DNA of 64,000 nt from Marinomonas sp. SBI8L. Lineage in GTDB: Bacteria > Pseudomonadota > Gammaproteobacteria > Pseudomonadales > Marinomonadaceae. Where the stretch lies: NCBI RefSeq assembly GCF_001624705.1, contig NZ_JSEO01000005.1, positions 62,001-126,000 on the forward strand, given 5' to 3'. Below, one piece after another: positions 45,481-55,802 of the stretch (position 1 is its first letter; every line of letters begins with the position of its first letter). The position numbers were made by a program, and so were the translations under genes. Below the pieces are notes generated by a model. That model did not search any database. It was given only the letters and a program-made list of their open reading frames with translations, and had not been told where the DNA came from.

Positions 45481-45497
45481 AATGCTTAATAAAAAGC

Positions 45498-46994
45498 TTA
45501 TTTCATTGTTGGCATAGAGAACTCAACACCTTCCCTAATACCAGCAGAAGGCCAACGCTGTGTCACTGTCTTACGTTTAGTGTAAAAACGAACTGCATCA
45601 GGACCATAAGCATGTAGATCACCAAACAAAGAACGCTTCCAACCACCAAAACTATGGTAAGCAACAGGTACAGGTAGCGGTACGTTAATACCCACCATGC
45701 CCACTTGGATATTATCAGAGAAGTAACGTGCTGCTTCACCATCACGGGTAAAGATACAAGTACCATTACCGTATTCATGAGCGTCAATTAAATCCATCGC
45801 CGCTTGCATGCTATCAACACGGACAACTTGTAATACAGGGCCAAAAATCTCTTCTTGATAGCTTTGCATCTCAGGAGTGACATTGTCGATCAAAGTACCG
45901 CCAACAAAGAAACCGTTTTCATAACCAGCCACTTGAGGATCACGACCATCAACGACTAATTTAGCACCTTGCTCTTGTGCACTATTGATATAACCAACAA
46001 CCTTCTCTTTATGAGCTTGAGTGATCACAGGGCCAAAGTCGTTGTTAGCATCAGAGAAAGCACCCACTTTTAGGCCTTTCATCGCCGCTTGCATCTTCTC
46101 AACCAAGGCATCTGCAGCAGCATCACCTACGGCAACAGCAACAGAAAGCGCCATACAACGTTCACCAGAAGAGCCAAATGCTGCACCAACAAGTTGGTTA
46201 ACTGCGTTATCCATGTCTGCATCAGGCATTACAATTGCGTGGTTTTTAGCGCCACCTAGTGCTTGGCAACGTTTACCATTGGCATTAGCTGTTGCATAAA
46301 TGTATTCAGCAATCGGTGTAGAACCCACAAAGCTTACCGCTTTAATACGGTCATCATGCAACAAGGTATCGACCGCTTCTTTATCACCATTTACTACGTT
46401 CATAACGCCATCTGGCAAGCCAGCTTCTTGTAGCAATTGCGCGATAAACAGAGTCGAACTTGGATCACGCTCAGACGGCTTAAGAATAAAGCAGTTACCG
46501 CAAACCAGCGCCATAGGGAACATCCATAATGGCACCATAGCTGGGAAGTTGAATGGGGTGATACCCGCAACGACACCTAGCGGTTGGAACTCACTCCAAG
46601 AATCTATGTTAGGGCCCACATTTTTACTGTGTTCACCTTTTAGTAATTCTGGTGCGCCACAAGCGTATTCAACGTTTTCAATACCACGTTGCAATTCACC
46701 AGCTGCATCATGGCTGATCTTGCCATGCTCTTCACCTATCATTCTGCAGATAGTCTCAGCGTGCTCTTCTAGTAGGGCCTTGAACTTAAACATGATGCGC
46801 GCACGTTTAATCGGTGGCGTATTGCGCCAAGCTGGAAAAGCCGCTTCTGCTGTTGCGATAGCTTCTTCTACTGTTGCTTTAGAAGCAAGGTCAACCTGCT
46901 TGCTCACTTCACCAGTAGATGGGTTATATACTGCTTGCTGGCGAGTACCTTCTACAAAAAGGTTACCATTAATCAACTGACCAACTGTGTTCAT
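45498..46994 (-). CDS. dddC: Malonate-semialdehyde dehydrogenase (CoA-acylating), DddC
   Basis: This 498-residue aldehyde dehydrogenase is of the methylmalonate-semialdehyde (MmsA) type, with catalytic Cys280 in SGERCMALS, SFVGSTPIAEYIY for cofactor binding, and GITPFNFPAMVP. In DMSP catabolism DddC converts malonate semialdehyde to acetyl-CoA. It could also act in valine breakdown, but the dddTBCR order supports DddC. GAGGAAAAAGC before the ATG at 46994 fixes the start; a longer frame reaches 47039. A terminator-like hairpin lies upstream toward dddB. Confidence 0.92.
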   Translation of the reverse strand: MNTVGQLINGNLFVEGTRQQAVYNPSTGEVSKQVDLASKATVEEAIATAEAAFPAWRNTPPIKRARIMFKFKALLEEHAETICRMIGEEHGKISHDAAGELQRGIENVEYACGAPELLKGEHSKNVGPNIDSWSEFQPLGVVAGITPFNFPAMVPLWMFPMALVCGNCFILKPSERDPSSTLFIAQLLQEAGLPDGVMNVVNGDKEAVDTLLHDDRIKAVSFVGSTPIAEYIYATANANGKRCQALGGAKNHAIVMPDADMDNAVNQLVGAAFGSSGERCMALSVAVAVGDAAADALVEKMQAAMKGLKVGAFSDANNDFGPVITQAHKEKVVGYINSAQEQGAKLVVDGRDPQVAGYENGFFVGGTLIDNVTPEMQSYQEEIFGPVLQVVRVDSMQAAMDLIDAHEYGNGTCIFTRDGEAARYFSDNIQVGMVGINVPLPVPVAYHSFGGWKRSLFGDLHAYGPDAVRFYTKRKTVTQRWPSAGIREGVEFSMPTMK

Positions 46995-47060
46995 TGCTTT
47001 TTCCTCAAACCAAAATGTCGGTGTAATTTTTGTTTTCACACCTTGTTAGAATAAAAAACA

Positions 47061-47086
47061 CCCTATGCCGAGGGTTTGGCATAGGG
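47061..47086 (-). terminator. Terminator-like hairpin between dddB and dddC
   Basis: A perfect 9-bp stem (CCCTATGCC and complement) with an 8-base loop is followed on the minus strand by TGTTTTTTATT. By sequence it is a complete rho-independent terminator inside the dddTBCR run. Confidence 0.78.
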
Positions 47087-47126
47087 CCAATAGCATTAAC
47101 TTTTAAAACTTATATCGCCTAAAGGC

Positions 47127-48287
47127 TTACCACCAAAGTTGCTTATAAAGCTCAATCACTTCATCTGCACTTGGCACTCTTGGGTTATTGTTTGGTGAGC
47201 CAGAAGCCAGCGCTTGATCTGCCATAGTCTCTAATAGACCCATGAACTCTTCCCTATCGATACCAAATTGCTCTGGTGTTGGCACTTTAAGCTCATCATT
47301 TAACGCTCTTAGCTCAGCTAACAACTTTTTGTTTGCTGTCACATCATCATCTTGCTCAGTCGCAACACCCATAGCACGAGAACATTGAGCATAACGTTCA
47401 ACCGCAGCAGGAATCGAGTATTCAGTCACAGTTGGTAGTAGCATGGCATTAGATAATCCATGAGGAACATGGAAAGCAGCACCAATTGGGCGACTCATAC
47501 CATGAACAAGCGCAACCGAAGCATTCGAGAAAGCAACACCGGCAAGAGTCGAACCTAACATTATTTCTTCACGGGCCTTTTTATCACCACCATCATGATA
47601 AACACGACGTAAGTTAGGCGCGATTAAACGCATCGCCTCAAGCGCTTGCGAGTCACTGTATAAGCTGGCTTTTTTACTCACATAAGCTTCCATCGCGTGA
47701 GTAAGCGCATCTATACCTGTATCCGCTGTGATACGAGCAGGTAAAGATAGCGTTAATGTGTAATCAACCAAGGCAGCAACAGGCATAAAACCTATTCCCA
47801 TGCAGAGCATTTTCTCGTCTGTTTTCTCATCAGTGATGATGGTGACTTTAGTCACTTCAGAACCCGTACCTGCTGTCGTCGGAATCGCTACGATAGGTAA
47901 TCCAGATTCAGTCACTACACGTGGAAACTTATAGTCACGCATCTCGCCACCAAACTTACCCAGAATACTCATAGCTTTAGCGCTATCAATTGGGCTACCG
48001 CCACCGAGAGCAATAATACTGTCGTAGTCACCCTCTTGGATGCGCTTAACACCTGCTTGAATAGAAGCAACGGTTGGCTCAGGTACAGTGTCATCGAAGA
48101 TGTCAGCTTGCATATCTTGTTCAGCCAAAACAGCCTGAATTTTTTCAGCATAGCCTAATTGCACCATCATCTTATCTGTGATGATTAAAGGATGACGACA
48201 GCCTAAACTTGCCAAAATATTTGGCGTAGCATGACTCGCATTTTCGCCAACTTGTAACATGCGCGGAAGAATAATTTGAGTAGACAT
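47127..48287 (-). CDS. dddB: Iron-containing alcohol dehydrogenase DddB
   Basis: This 386-residue Fe-type alcohol dehydrogenase has GGGSPIDSAK and the metal-binding histidines in HAMEAYVS, HGMSRPIGAAFHVPHGL. In the DMSP pathway DddB oxidises 3-hydroxypropionate to malonate semialdehyde, feeding DddC. The family alone would only say alcohol dehydrogenase; the pathway role comes from its place between dddT and dddC. It starts about 110 bp after the dddT stop. Confidence 0.92.
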   Translation of the reverse strand: MSTQIILPRMLQVGENASHATPNILASLGCRHPLIITDKMMVQLGYAEKIQAVLAEQDMQADIFDDTVPEPTVASIQAGVKRIQEGDYDSIIALGGGSPIDSAKAMSILGKFGGEMRDYKFPRVVTESGLPIVAIPTTAGTGSEVTKVTIITDEKTDEKMLCMGIGFMPVAALVDYTLTLSLPARITADTGIDALTHAMEAYVSKKASLYSDSQALEAMRLIAPNLRRVYHDGGDKKAREEIMLGSTLAGVAFSNASVALVHGMSRPIGAAFHVPHGLSNAMLLPTVTEYSIPAAVERYAQCSRAMGVATEQDDDVTANKKLLAELRALNDELKVPTPEQFGIDREEFMGLLETMADQALASGSPNNNPRVPSADEVIELYKQLWW

Positions 48288-48401
48288 ATCGTCTCCTTAA
48301 CAATTAAAACCTTATGGACCACTAATATGATTAACGTATTTCTTTATTCGCTAGCCTTTGCCTTCATCAGGGTCAAGCTAGCTCAATCTAACTAAGCGTC
48401 G

Positions 48402-49985
48402 TTATTCAGCGCTTTTAGCACGAGGTGTATATTTCAGTTCTTTGCCTGGAAGTGCTTCTGCTCTCAATGACTTTATCAAGCCGTAAGTGGCCAAAATCAC
48501 GATAAAGGAGAAAGGCAATGCCGCCACAATAGAGGCCGTTTGCAAAGCTTTTAAACCACCGGCATAAAGTAGAACCGCTGCAACAGCACCAATAGCAAAG
48601 CCCCAGAAGACACGATATTTAGCTGGTGGTTGCTCATCACCCATAGAGATCAGAGTACAAATTACCAAGGTGGCAGAGTCAGCAGATGTGACAAAATAGG
48701 TAATCAACATCAGAGTACAAATGCCCGAAATCGCCAGCGTAATAAAGCTGCCCGCATCCATTGCTTCAATGGTGGTAAATAGAGCCATAGTTGTATCTGC
48801 ATTTACCGCTTCTGTGATACCACCTGCGCCAAACAACTCGATGAACATAGCGGTATTACCAAAGATGGTGATCCAAAATGCAGCCAGTGCAGTTGGTGCA
48901 ACCAAAACACCTAGTACGAATTCACGAATAGTACGACCTTTAGAGATACGTGCGATGAAGACACCACAGAAAGGCGCCCAAGCAATCCACCATCCCCAAT
49001 AGAAGATAGTCCACCAACCTTGCCATTGACCTTCTGGATCAGGATCTACCCATAAACCTAGTTCAACCGCGTGGAAAAGGTAATCACCCACATTAGTAAA
49101 GAAAGCACCCAGTACATAGGCGGTAGGGCCAAAGATGATAAATAACACAAGCACCAAGATAGTAAGGTGCATGTTCAATTCGCTTAAAATACGAATCCCT
49201 TTATTCAAACCTGTCAAAACAGATGCAGTAGCAATAATAGAAAGCACAGCAATCAAGATGATTTGATTTGACGTTGAGATATCAATGCCCACTAGATAAG
49301 AAAGGCCAGCATTCATCTGTTGCGCACCTAGACCTAGAGAAGTTGCAATACCAAATACTGTACCGAAAACGGCTAGTAAATCCGCCGCGTGACCAATCGG
49401 ACCATAGATACGATCGCCAAAAATTGGGTACAAGCTTGAACGAATAGAAAGCGGCAAACCTTTACGATAAGAGAAGTAAGCTAAGATCAAACCGATAACA
49501 GCAAACAAGCCCCAACCATGTAATCCCCAGTGGAAAATAGAGATACGCATTGCCACTTGCGCCGCTTCAACCGTTTGTTGCTGCGCTTCATTAATAAGTG
49601 GGTTGCTTTGGAAATGGTAAATAGGCTCAGCGATACTCCAGAATAGAATACCGATACCAATACCAGCGCCAAATAACATGGAGAACCAAGCAAAATTAGT
49701 AAACTCAGGTCTGTCTGTATCCTTACCTAGGCGGATATCCCCATATCGGCTGAAAGTCAGCCATACCGCAAAGAATAAGAAGAAACTAATCAGACCGATA
49801 TAGTACCAAGCAAGTTCAGAAGCAATAAAACCCTTAGCGGCAGAGTAGATTGAGCTCGCATTTTCAGGATCTATAACGGTGAAAAGTACAAATGCCATTA
49901 CAAGAATAGCTGAGCCGACTGCCATTATTGGGTGAGCACCCGCAAACAATCCAGCCTTAGGTAATACATATGATTTAGTATTCAT
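48402..49985 (-). CDS. dddT: BCCT-family transporter DddT (DMSP/betaine uptake)
   Basis: This 527-residue transporter of the betaine-carnitine-choline family has twelve predicted membrane helices and the BCCT signature WTIFYWGWWIAWAPFCGVF. It imports quaternary or tertiary onium compounds; in the Marinomonas ddd locus it takes up DMSP. The frame extends upstream to 50051, but the N-terminus at 49985 (MNTKSYVLPKAG) is the usual family start. It is first in the dddTBCR run and divergent from dddD. Confidence 0.93.
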   Translation of the reverse strand: MNTKSYVLPKAGLFAGAHPIMAVGSAILVMAFVLFTVIDPENASSIYSAAKGFIASELAWYYIGLISFFLFFAVWLTFSRYGDIRLGKDTDRPEFTNFAWFSMLFGAGIGIGILFWSIAEPIYHFQSNPLINEAQQQTVEAAQVAMRISIFHWGLHGWGLFAVIGLILAYFSYRKGLPLSIRSSLYPIFGDRIYGPIGHAADLLAVFGTVFGIATSLGLGAQQMNAGLSYLVGIDISTSNQIILIAVLSIIATASVLTGLNKGIRILSELNMHLTILVLVLFIIFGPTAYVLGAFFTNVGDYLFHAVELGLWVDPDPEGQWQGWWTIFYWGWWIAWAPFCGVFIARISKGRTIREFVLGVLVAPTALAAFWITIFGNTAMFIELFGAGGITEAVNADTTMALFTTIEAMDAGSFITLAISGICTLMLITYFVTSADSATLVICTLISMGDEQPPAKYRVFWGFAIGAVAAVLLYAGGLKALQTASIVAALPFSFIVILATYGLIKSLRAEALPGKELKYTPRAKSAE

Positions 49986-50549
49986 AGGGTTTGACCCCCA
50001 TTTTTGCGAGCGAGTCCCTGCGTTAACCTGATATCCATCATCAGCTCCCAATATGACTGGGATAGGATGAGATTGGTTTTACTCTTATTATTCATAATTC
50101 AATTCTCACTTCTTGTTCTTATTGTGATCTTTTAAGACAACTCCCTCACCTAAACCTAAGCGGCTTTTTCGACAGTGAAGTCATGCTGTAAATTGATTCG
50201 GAAGTCATTGTTATGAATCCTCACGAAACTGAGAAGCAATAAAAAAACATGCTAAGACCCCAAAAAATTTATAGCTCGATTTTTAATCAGTAACTTACGC
50301 CCTCTATTAGTAGAAAAATTCACCTAGCCATAAAAAAAATGATATCTCAGGTCATTTTTTTATTGCTGGTTCGCTAATTAATTCACTCCTAACATGCCCT
50401 TCAACGATGCTCTGGGCACGCCCATCTCTGCAATTGGCATCGTAAAACCTAAATACGACCGGCATCACCGGTATAACAAAAACAAATGATTCCAGCCCCA
50501 ACACACGAACTTGGACGTGCTGGAACTAGGTTAATTAGGAAAAGTTGAT
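49986..50549. other. dddT-dddD divergent intergenic region
   Basis: No gene is seen. A symmetric hairpin lies at 50334-50360 (AAAAAATGA with TCATTTTTT), T-rich on both strands, which could block transcription passing between the divergent promoters. Nearer dddD, TTCCAGC at about 50489 pairs at a distance with GCTGGAA just before the ATG. These are candidate operator or leader elements for DddR control, not proven. Confidence 0.5.
50334..50360. terminator. Symmetric AT-rich hairpin between dddT and dddD
   Basis: A 9-bp stem (AAAAAATGA and complement) with a 9-base loop has A and T runs on both strands. It could act as a bidirectional terminator or insulator between divergent genes, but the stem is AT-rich, so stability is low. 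Confidence 0.4.
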
Positions 50550-53063
50550 ATGAACAAAAATAATCAATTGCCTTTGGCGGGTGTTCGAGTTGCTGACTTC
50601 GGACAACAAATTGCTGGGCCTGCTGTCGCCATGGTATTAGCGGATTTAGGTGCGACTGTCGTTCGCATCGATCCACCACAAGGGCCTAGCTGGCAACATC
50701 CAGCTAACGCCATTTTAAATCGTAACAAGTCTTACTTACGCCTAGATCTCAAAACAGAAGAAGGCCTTGAGCAAGCACTAAATTTGATTGCTAACGTTGA
50801 TGTGGTGATTGAAAGCTTCCGCCCTGACGTTATGAAAAAGCTAGGTGTAGACTTCGCTGCACTACGTCAACAAAGACCAGATTTAATTACCCTTTCTATT
50901 CCAGGTTTTGCCAGCAATGACGAACTACGTCGTGACTGGAAAGCCACTGAAGCCGTGGTTGCTGCAACCTCAGGAGCCTACACAGATATGGGCTTCAACC
51001 GTGTTCTTATGGGGGTTAACCCAAGCTTTTCACCTTTACCACTAGGCTCTTCTTACGCAACATCCCTTGCTGCAAGCTCTGTTGTACTCGCACTTTTTGA
51101 ACGTGAAAAAACGGGCCGTGGTGATCAAATCGAAGTACCAGTGGCAGCCGCGCTAATGGAAGGTCTATCTTACAATTCTTACGTGATAGATCAGCTACCA
51201 GAACGCTACAAAACTATGCGTGAATTAGAGATAGAGCACCGTAAAGAAAACAATATCGAAATGGATCTTAGCTACGAAGATCTACAAGAATATTTAGACC
51301 CTTTCTACCGTACTTATGTCTGTGCCGATGGCCGTATGTTCTACTGCGTTTGCCCGTCTCACCGCAATCACGCCAAGCGTGCACTACAAGCATTAGGAAT
51401 CTATGACGAGCTAATGGCTGAAGGCCTACCTGACGTTAAAGATCTACATATGCCATTAGCAGAATGGGAAGGCGAAACCTCTATTGGTGTCTATCCACTT
51501 CCTAAAAAATGGGCAGATATTATTTCTGAGAAGATGAAAAAAGCCTTCTTGCAGAAAACCTCTGACGAATGGGGTGTTATCTTTGGTGAAGGGCAGATCC
51601 CTGGCGCACCACACCGCACCACAAAAGAGTGGGTAAACAGCGAATACTCAAACGAATCCGGTCTTATTGTTGAAGTAAATGATCCAGAATTCGGCACCAT
51701 GAAACAACCAGGCCCTATTGCTTGGTTAGAAAACGAAGCCGAAGCCATGCTGACACCAAGACCAAGAAAAGACGTCTCTTATACAGACGCACTTGCAGAA
51801 CTAACACAGTGCGCACAAGAATACGAATCAACGCGTCCACAAGGGCAAGACATTCAAGCGGCAACAGGTGAAGGTTGGCTAAAAGACCTGCGTATTCTGG
51901 ATTTAACTAACGTCATCGCAGGCCCACACTCTACAGCTTTCTTAGCGCGTTTTGGTGCTACTATCACCAAACTTGACCCAGTTACACCTTTGTATGACCC
52001 ATTAATCGGCACACTTTTCACCTTCCAAACAGGGGTTGGTAAACAAAGTGCTTTAGTTGATATCATAACGGATGAAGGCAGAAGCATCTTCGAACAGCTA
52101 GTTAAAAATGTCGATATGGTGGTAATTAACGCACCTGAGCGCCAAATGATACCGCTAGGTTTAGACCAAGAAACACTTCTAGCCATTAATCCAGACGTTC
52201 TTTTCTGCCGTCTTGATTGTTTTGGTGCTCCACGCACAGGAAGCAAAAAGAATTACATTGGCTATGATGACATCATTCAAGCAAACAGTGGCATTATGAG
52301 TCGCTTCGGTCGTCCTGAAACACCGGAAGAACACGCTCACCTAGGTACACTGGATGTAAACTGTGGTTTTGCTGCTGCGCTAGGCATGGCTGTCTCCCTT
52401 TTCCATAAACAAAGGACAGGTAAAGTCAGTCGTTCAAGAACATCTCTTTCTGCTGTGACTAACTTGGCACAAATTCCATTTGCTTTTGATTATGAAGGTC
52501 GCGGTGAGTTTGATGAACCATCAGGTCGTGAAGCACTCGGTAACAATGCTTTATCTCATTTCTATCAAACCAGTAATGGCTGGATTTTCCTTGATTCAAA
52601 CCAAGGTGAAATAGAGAAACTTAATCAAATTGAAGGACTAGAAGGCATTATCCAAAGCCAAGATAAAGCTGACTTCATCAAACAAAGCCTAGTAAAAGCA
52701 CCAACCTCTTACTGGGTCGATGTTTTCATCAAAGCAGACATTGCCGCTGCTGAGCCTATGGCGATCGAAAACTTAAGAGAAGACAATAGCCGCGTAGCAG
52801 ACAATAAAGTAGGAACAGATAAAGGAAGCTTTGCTTTTTCTATCTACCCAGATCACCCAAGTGGTCATTGCATCACTCAAATTGATCAGTACTCAATCCG
52901 TCCGACTGAGTCAAAAATCTTGGCGGCAACACCGACTGAGGCTTTTGGTCATTCAACCAGAGAAGTATTGGCTGATTTAGGTTATAAAGCAGACGAAATT
53001 GAATCTATGTTGGAACGTAAAATTGCAGGTTTAGGTTGGGGTAAAGAATTCTTACCAAGCTAA
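50550..53063 (+). CDS. dddD: DMSP CoA-transferase/lyase DddD
   Basis: This 837-residue protein is two class III (CaiB/BaiF) CoA-transferase domains in tandem, about residues 8-420 and 445-837. It acts on dimethylsulfoniopropionate with acetyl-CoA, releasing dimethyl sulfide and giving 3-hydroxypropionyl-CoA and acetate. The aspartate of LDVNCG in the second domain is residue 602, which matches the catalytic Asp602 reported for the Marinomonas enzyme; the equivalent place in the first domain is not obviously catalytic. The length equals the known Marinomonas DddD. It is divergent from dddTBCR. Confidence 0.95.
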   Translation: MNKNNQLPLAGVRVADFGQQIAGPAVAMVLADLGATVVRIDPPQGPSWQHPANAILNRNKSYLRLDLKTEEGLEQALNLIANVDVVIESFRPDVMKKLGVDFAALRQQRPDLITLSIPGFASNDELRRDWKATEAVVAATSGAYTDMGFNRVLMGVNPSFSPLPLGSSYATSLAASSVVLALFEREKTGRGDQIEVPVAAALMEGLSYNSYVIDQLPERYKTMRELEIEHRKENNIEMDLSYEDLQEYLDPFYRTYVCADGRMFYCVCPSHRNHAKRALQALGIYDELMAEGLPDVKDLHMPLAEWEGETSIGVYPLPKKWADIISEKMKKAFLQKTSDEWGVIFGEGQIPGAPHRTTKEWVNSEYSNESGLIVEVNDPEFGTMKQPGPIAWLENEAEAMLTPRPRKDVSYTDALAELTQCAQEYESTRPQGQDIQAATGEGWLKDLRILDLTNVIAGPHSTAFLARFGATITKLDPVTPLYDPLIGTLFTFQTGVGKQSALVDIITDEGRSIFEQLVKNVDMVVINAPERQMIPLGLDQETLLAINPDVLFCRLDCFGAPRTGSKKNYIGYDDIIQANSGIMSRFGRPETPEEHAHLGTLDVNCGFAAALGMAVSLFHKQRTGKVSRSRTSLSAVTNLAQIPFAFDYEGRGEFDEPSGREALGNNALSHFYQTSNGWIFLDSNQGEIEKLNQIEGLEGIIQSQDKADFIKQSLVKAPTSYWVDVFIKADIAAAEPMAIENLREDNSRVADNKVGTDKGSFAFSIYPDHPSGHCITQIDQYSIRPTESKILAATPTEAFGHSTREVLADLGYKADEIESMLERKIAGLGWGKEFLPS

Positions 53064-53429
53064 AGCTAATGTAAATCTCACAAAAGGTTAGGCTCTTTAA
53101 TTAGACCTAACCTTTTTTTGTATTTTAAGAAAATACATTAGCTTACAAGTTTAAGAAAAATTTAAGCTAAGTTGGACTATTATTCTTTATAACACAGAGA
53201 ATATTGTTACATTTTGGTGCGTTTTTCAGCAAAGAAACTGAATCTCGCACTAAGCCAATGAAATCAATCAATAACAGAGTTTATAGCCTATTTTTTTGTT
53301 ACTAAAACCGGTAACTAAAAAACAATTAGTTACTTAATTAAGATTTGTTTTGCAATGGTTAACTAATATAGTCACTTTGAAATTACCCATTAAAAAACAA
53401 TTACATTTTTACCTGTCCCTGGAGACCCA
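53064..53429. other. dddD-chemoreceptor intergenic region
   Basis: This stretch holds the dddD terminator near its left end and an AT-rich promoter and leader region for the chemoreceptor gene, with CTGGAGAC just before its ATG. Nothing else is seen. Confidence 0.55.
53083..53118 (+). terminator. Terminator after dddD
   Basis: A 10-bp perfect stem (AAAGGTTAGG and complement) with a 13-base loop is followed by seven T. Confidence 0.9.
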
Positions 53430-55385
53430 ATGACTATTAAAACGCGATTTTTAATTGCCCTCATTGCCAGTGTTTTATTACCTGTTACCATTATTTCTGC
53501 GCTTGTAATTAATAATGTTAGAGATAATGCACTTGAAACATTTCAAAACAATAGCCAAGCTGAAATTGCCCATATAGATACGGCTTTTAGTCTTTATTTA
53601 AATGGCCTAGCAGAAGACGCCAGCTATCTCGCTAACAGTGAAACCATACGTAACCTCGATACTAGTGTGGCCACTTATATGGGCAAACCTTCTGGCATGA
53701 TGACACCAGATCAAAATTCAGAAGTGGAACAAGCCGCTTATCAAATGATGAAAGAGTTTGGTGAATCTCATCCTGATCTTGCTTATGTTTATTTAGGTAT
53801 GGGGCATGGTGGTTATATCCAATGGCCAATTGGTACCAATGGAGAAGATTATGACCCAAGAGTACGCCCTTGGTATCAAGTATCTGTAAACTCTAACACC
53901 CCTGTTCGCGTGCCAGCTTATGCCGACCTTCAAACTAATACGCCTTTACAGGATTATCTCGTTAGATTCGAAGGCAAAAACGGTGCTTTTGGCGCTATTG
54001 GTGTGGACGTAACTCTTGGCAAACTAACTGACATGGTCAAGTCCGTTAAGTTTGGTCAAGAAGGCTATGTCATGCTGATTGAAGACACAGGTAAGGTACT
54101 TGCTGACCCTTCAAACCCAGAGAACAACTTTAAAGAGCTGACTGAAGTTAGCGCTTCCCATAAAACCCTTGCTGACAATGCATACGGCCTTTCTCATGTT
54201 GAGTTTGAAGGCGAGACTTGGTTTGCCAATAAATATGAGTCACCTGCTTTAGGCTGGAAGTTTATTGGTCTGGTACCAGCAAGCGAAGTGTATGCAAGTG
54301 CCAACAGCCTAACCCAATACATTATTATGATTGCCATCGTGATGGCGATTATCTTTACCCTTATTGGTTATGCCATTGTTGCCGTTGTTGCTAAACCTAT
54401 GGCCATCATTACTAATGGCTTAGAAGATATTGCTTCTGGTGAAGGGGATCTTACCCGCCGTCTTGATATTGAATCTCAAGATGAGTCTGGCCACATGGCT
54501 AATGCCTTTAACCGCTTTGTGGAATCCATCAGCATCTTGGTTGGCAAGATTAAGAACTCAAGCCAAGGGGTTAAAGATATTGCACAACAATCTCGTGACC
54601 TTTCAACTCAATTGCATGATGTGGTGACACATCAAGTAAGTGCAACAGATATGGTATCGACCGCCTTTAACGAGATGGTAGCTACCGCAAACGAAGTTGC
54701 AACTAACTGTACTCAAGCTGCAGCGGCTGCGGATACTAGCCAAAAGCATGTTCAAGAAGGTAATCAGCTTATCCAGAAAACGGTGGATTCAGTTGGCCAC
54801 TTAGAAACCGCTTTGAACGAATCTAACTCTGCGATGACAGTTCTGTCAGAAGAGTCGCAAAACATTACCACTATTTTGGATACTATTCGTGGCATTGCAG
54901 AGCAGACTAACTTACTTGCTCTTAACGCCGCCATTGAGGCAGCGCGCGCCGGTGAACAAGGTCGTGGATTTGCCGTGGTAGCCGATGAAGTAAGAACCTT
55001 AGCAGGCCGTACAGCAGAATCAACCGAAGAGATTGATCGTTTGTTGAGTCGCCTTCGAGGCCAAACTGAAAATGTGGCGGGCAAACTATCTGCCAGTATT
55101 AACCATGCATCCGAGACAGTTGAATCGACTCAAAAAACCAACACTGTGTTTGAAGCCATCATGGAATCTGTCGTTACCATACGTGATATGACAACTCAGA
55201 TTGCAGCATCGGCAGAAGAACAACACCTAGTAGGTGAAGAGATCAACCGTAATATCATTGATATTCATGACGGAGCGACCAATGCTAAAGGCCTATCTGA
55301 GAATGTTGAAGAAACCGCAGAGCAGCTAACCGTATTGGCAACAGATCTTGAAAAGCTTGTTAGTGAGTTTAAATCTAACCACTAA
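53430..55385 (+). CDS. Methyl-accepting chemotaxis protein with Cache domain
   Basis: This 651-residue chemoreceptor has TM1 (about 7-29), a periplasmic double-Cache ligand domain (about 35-280) with the RPWYQ motif seen in dCache binding pockets, TM2 (about 288-313), a HAMP linker and a cytoplasmic signalling domain. The hairpin tip reads [20 protein letters not shown]. Cache receptors of this type often bind amino acids, organic acids or quaternary amines. It sits directly after dddD, so DMSP or a related onium compound is a plausible ligand; that is inference. Confidence 0.9.
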   Translation: MTIKTRFLIALIASVLLPVTIISALVINNVRDNALETFQNNSQAEIAHIDTAFSLYLNGLAEDASYLANSETIRNLDTSVATYMGKPSGMMTPDQNSEVEQAAYQMMKEFGESHPDLAYVYLGMGHGGYIQWPIGTNGEDYDPRVRPWYQVSVNSNTPVRVPAYADLQTNTPLQDYLVRFEGKNGAFGAIGVDVTLGKLTDMVKSVKFGQEGYVMLIEDTGKVLADPSNPENNFKELTEVSASHKTLADNAYGLSHVEFEGETWFANKYESPALGWKFIGLVPASEVYASANSLTQYIIMIAIVMAIIFTLIGYAIVAVVAKPMAIITNGLEDIASGEGDLTRRLDIESQDESGHMANAFNRFVESISILVGKIKNSSQGVKDIAQQSRDLSTQLHDVVTHQVSATDMVSTAFNEMVATANEVATNCTQAAAAADTSQKHVQEGNQLIQKTVDSVGHLETALNESNSAMTVLSEESQNITTILDTIRGIAEQTNLLALNAAIEAARAGEQGRGFAVVADEVRTLAGRTAESTEEIDRLLSRLRGQTENVAGKLSASINHASETVESTQKTNTVFEAIMESVVTIRDMTTQIAASAEEQHLVGEEINRNIIDIHDGATNAKGLSENVEETAEQLTVLATDLEKLVSEFKSNH

Positions 55386-55802
55386 GTAAGACAATTAAGA
55401 TAAAAATTAAGCCCACTTGATATTTTCTCGTGGGCTTTTTATTGAATATAACTCAGTTAACTCTATATTTTCGCCCCATCACATCCGTAAAAATCAACAA
55501 AAAGACATTTAATTCAAGCCTCCCATTGATCTCCAGCTTTGTAACAAGACGTGAACACAACAGCCTGCATTTTCACCATTTTTTAGAGAAAGTCAGATCT
55601 AAATCACAGACTATGTAACTTTAGGTTAATTTACAGTAATTGAATGTATATGATTTTTGCCTAAACTCGCAAAATACAGTATCTTTGTTGGTTAATAAAA
55701 GGCTCAAGGCCTCTAATTTAAAGCATTTCAACTTATGTTTAGGAAGGTAAATAGCTCACTCCTCCTAGTATTTGGCGACACATTAACTAAGAGAATTTCA
55801 TT
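55386..55802. other. Chemoreceptor to GGDEF-EAL intergenic region
   Basis: A 417-bp gap. The first 50 bp hold the chemoreceptor terminator. The rest is AT-rich and without a recognisable gene or RNA; it probably carries the promoter of the GGDEF-EAL gene. Confidence 0.5.
55409..55437 (+). terminator. Terminator after the chemoreceptor gene
   Basis: An 8-bp stem (AAGCCCAC and complement) with a 13-base loop is followed by TTTATT. Confidence 0.86.

Noticed and set aside
46021-46980. Plus-strand open frames opposite dddC
   Set aside because: They are antisense shadows of the conserved dehydrogenase gene, with no start signals or family match.
45498-46994. dddC as a valine-catabolism mmsA gene
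   Set aside because: The protein family alone cannot decide, but no other valine-catabolism genes are present and the dddTBCR order is intact.
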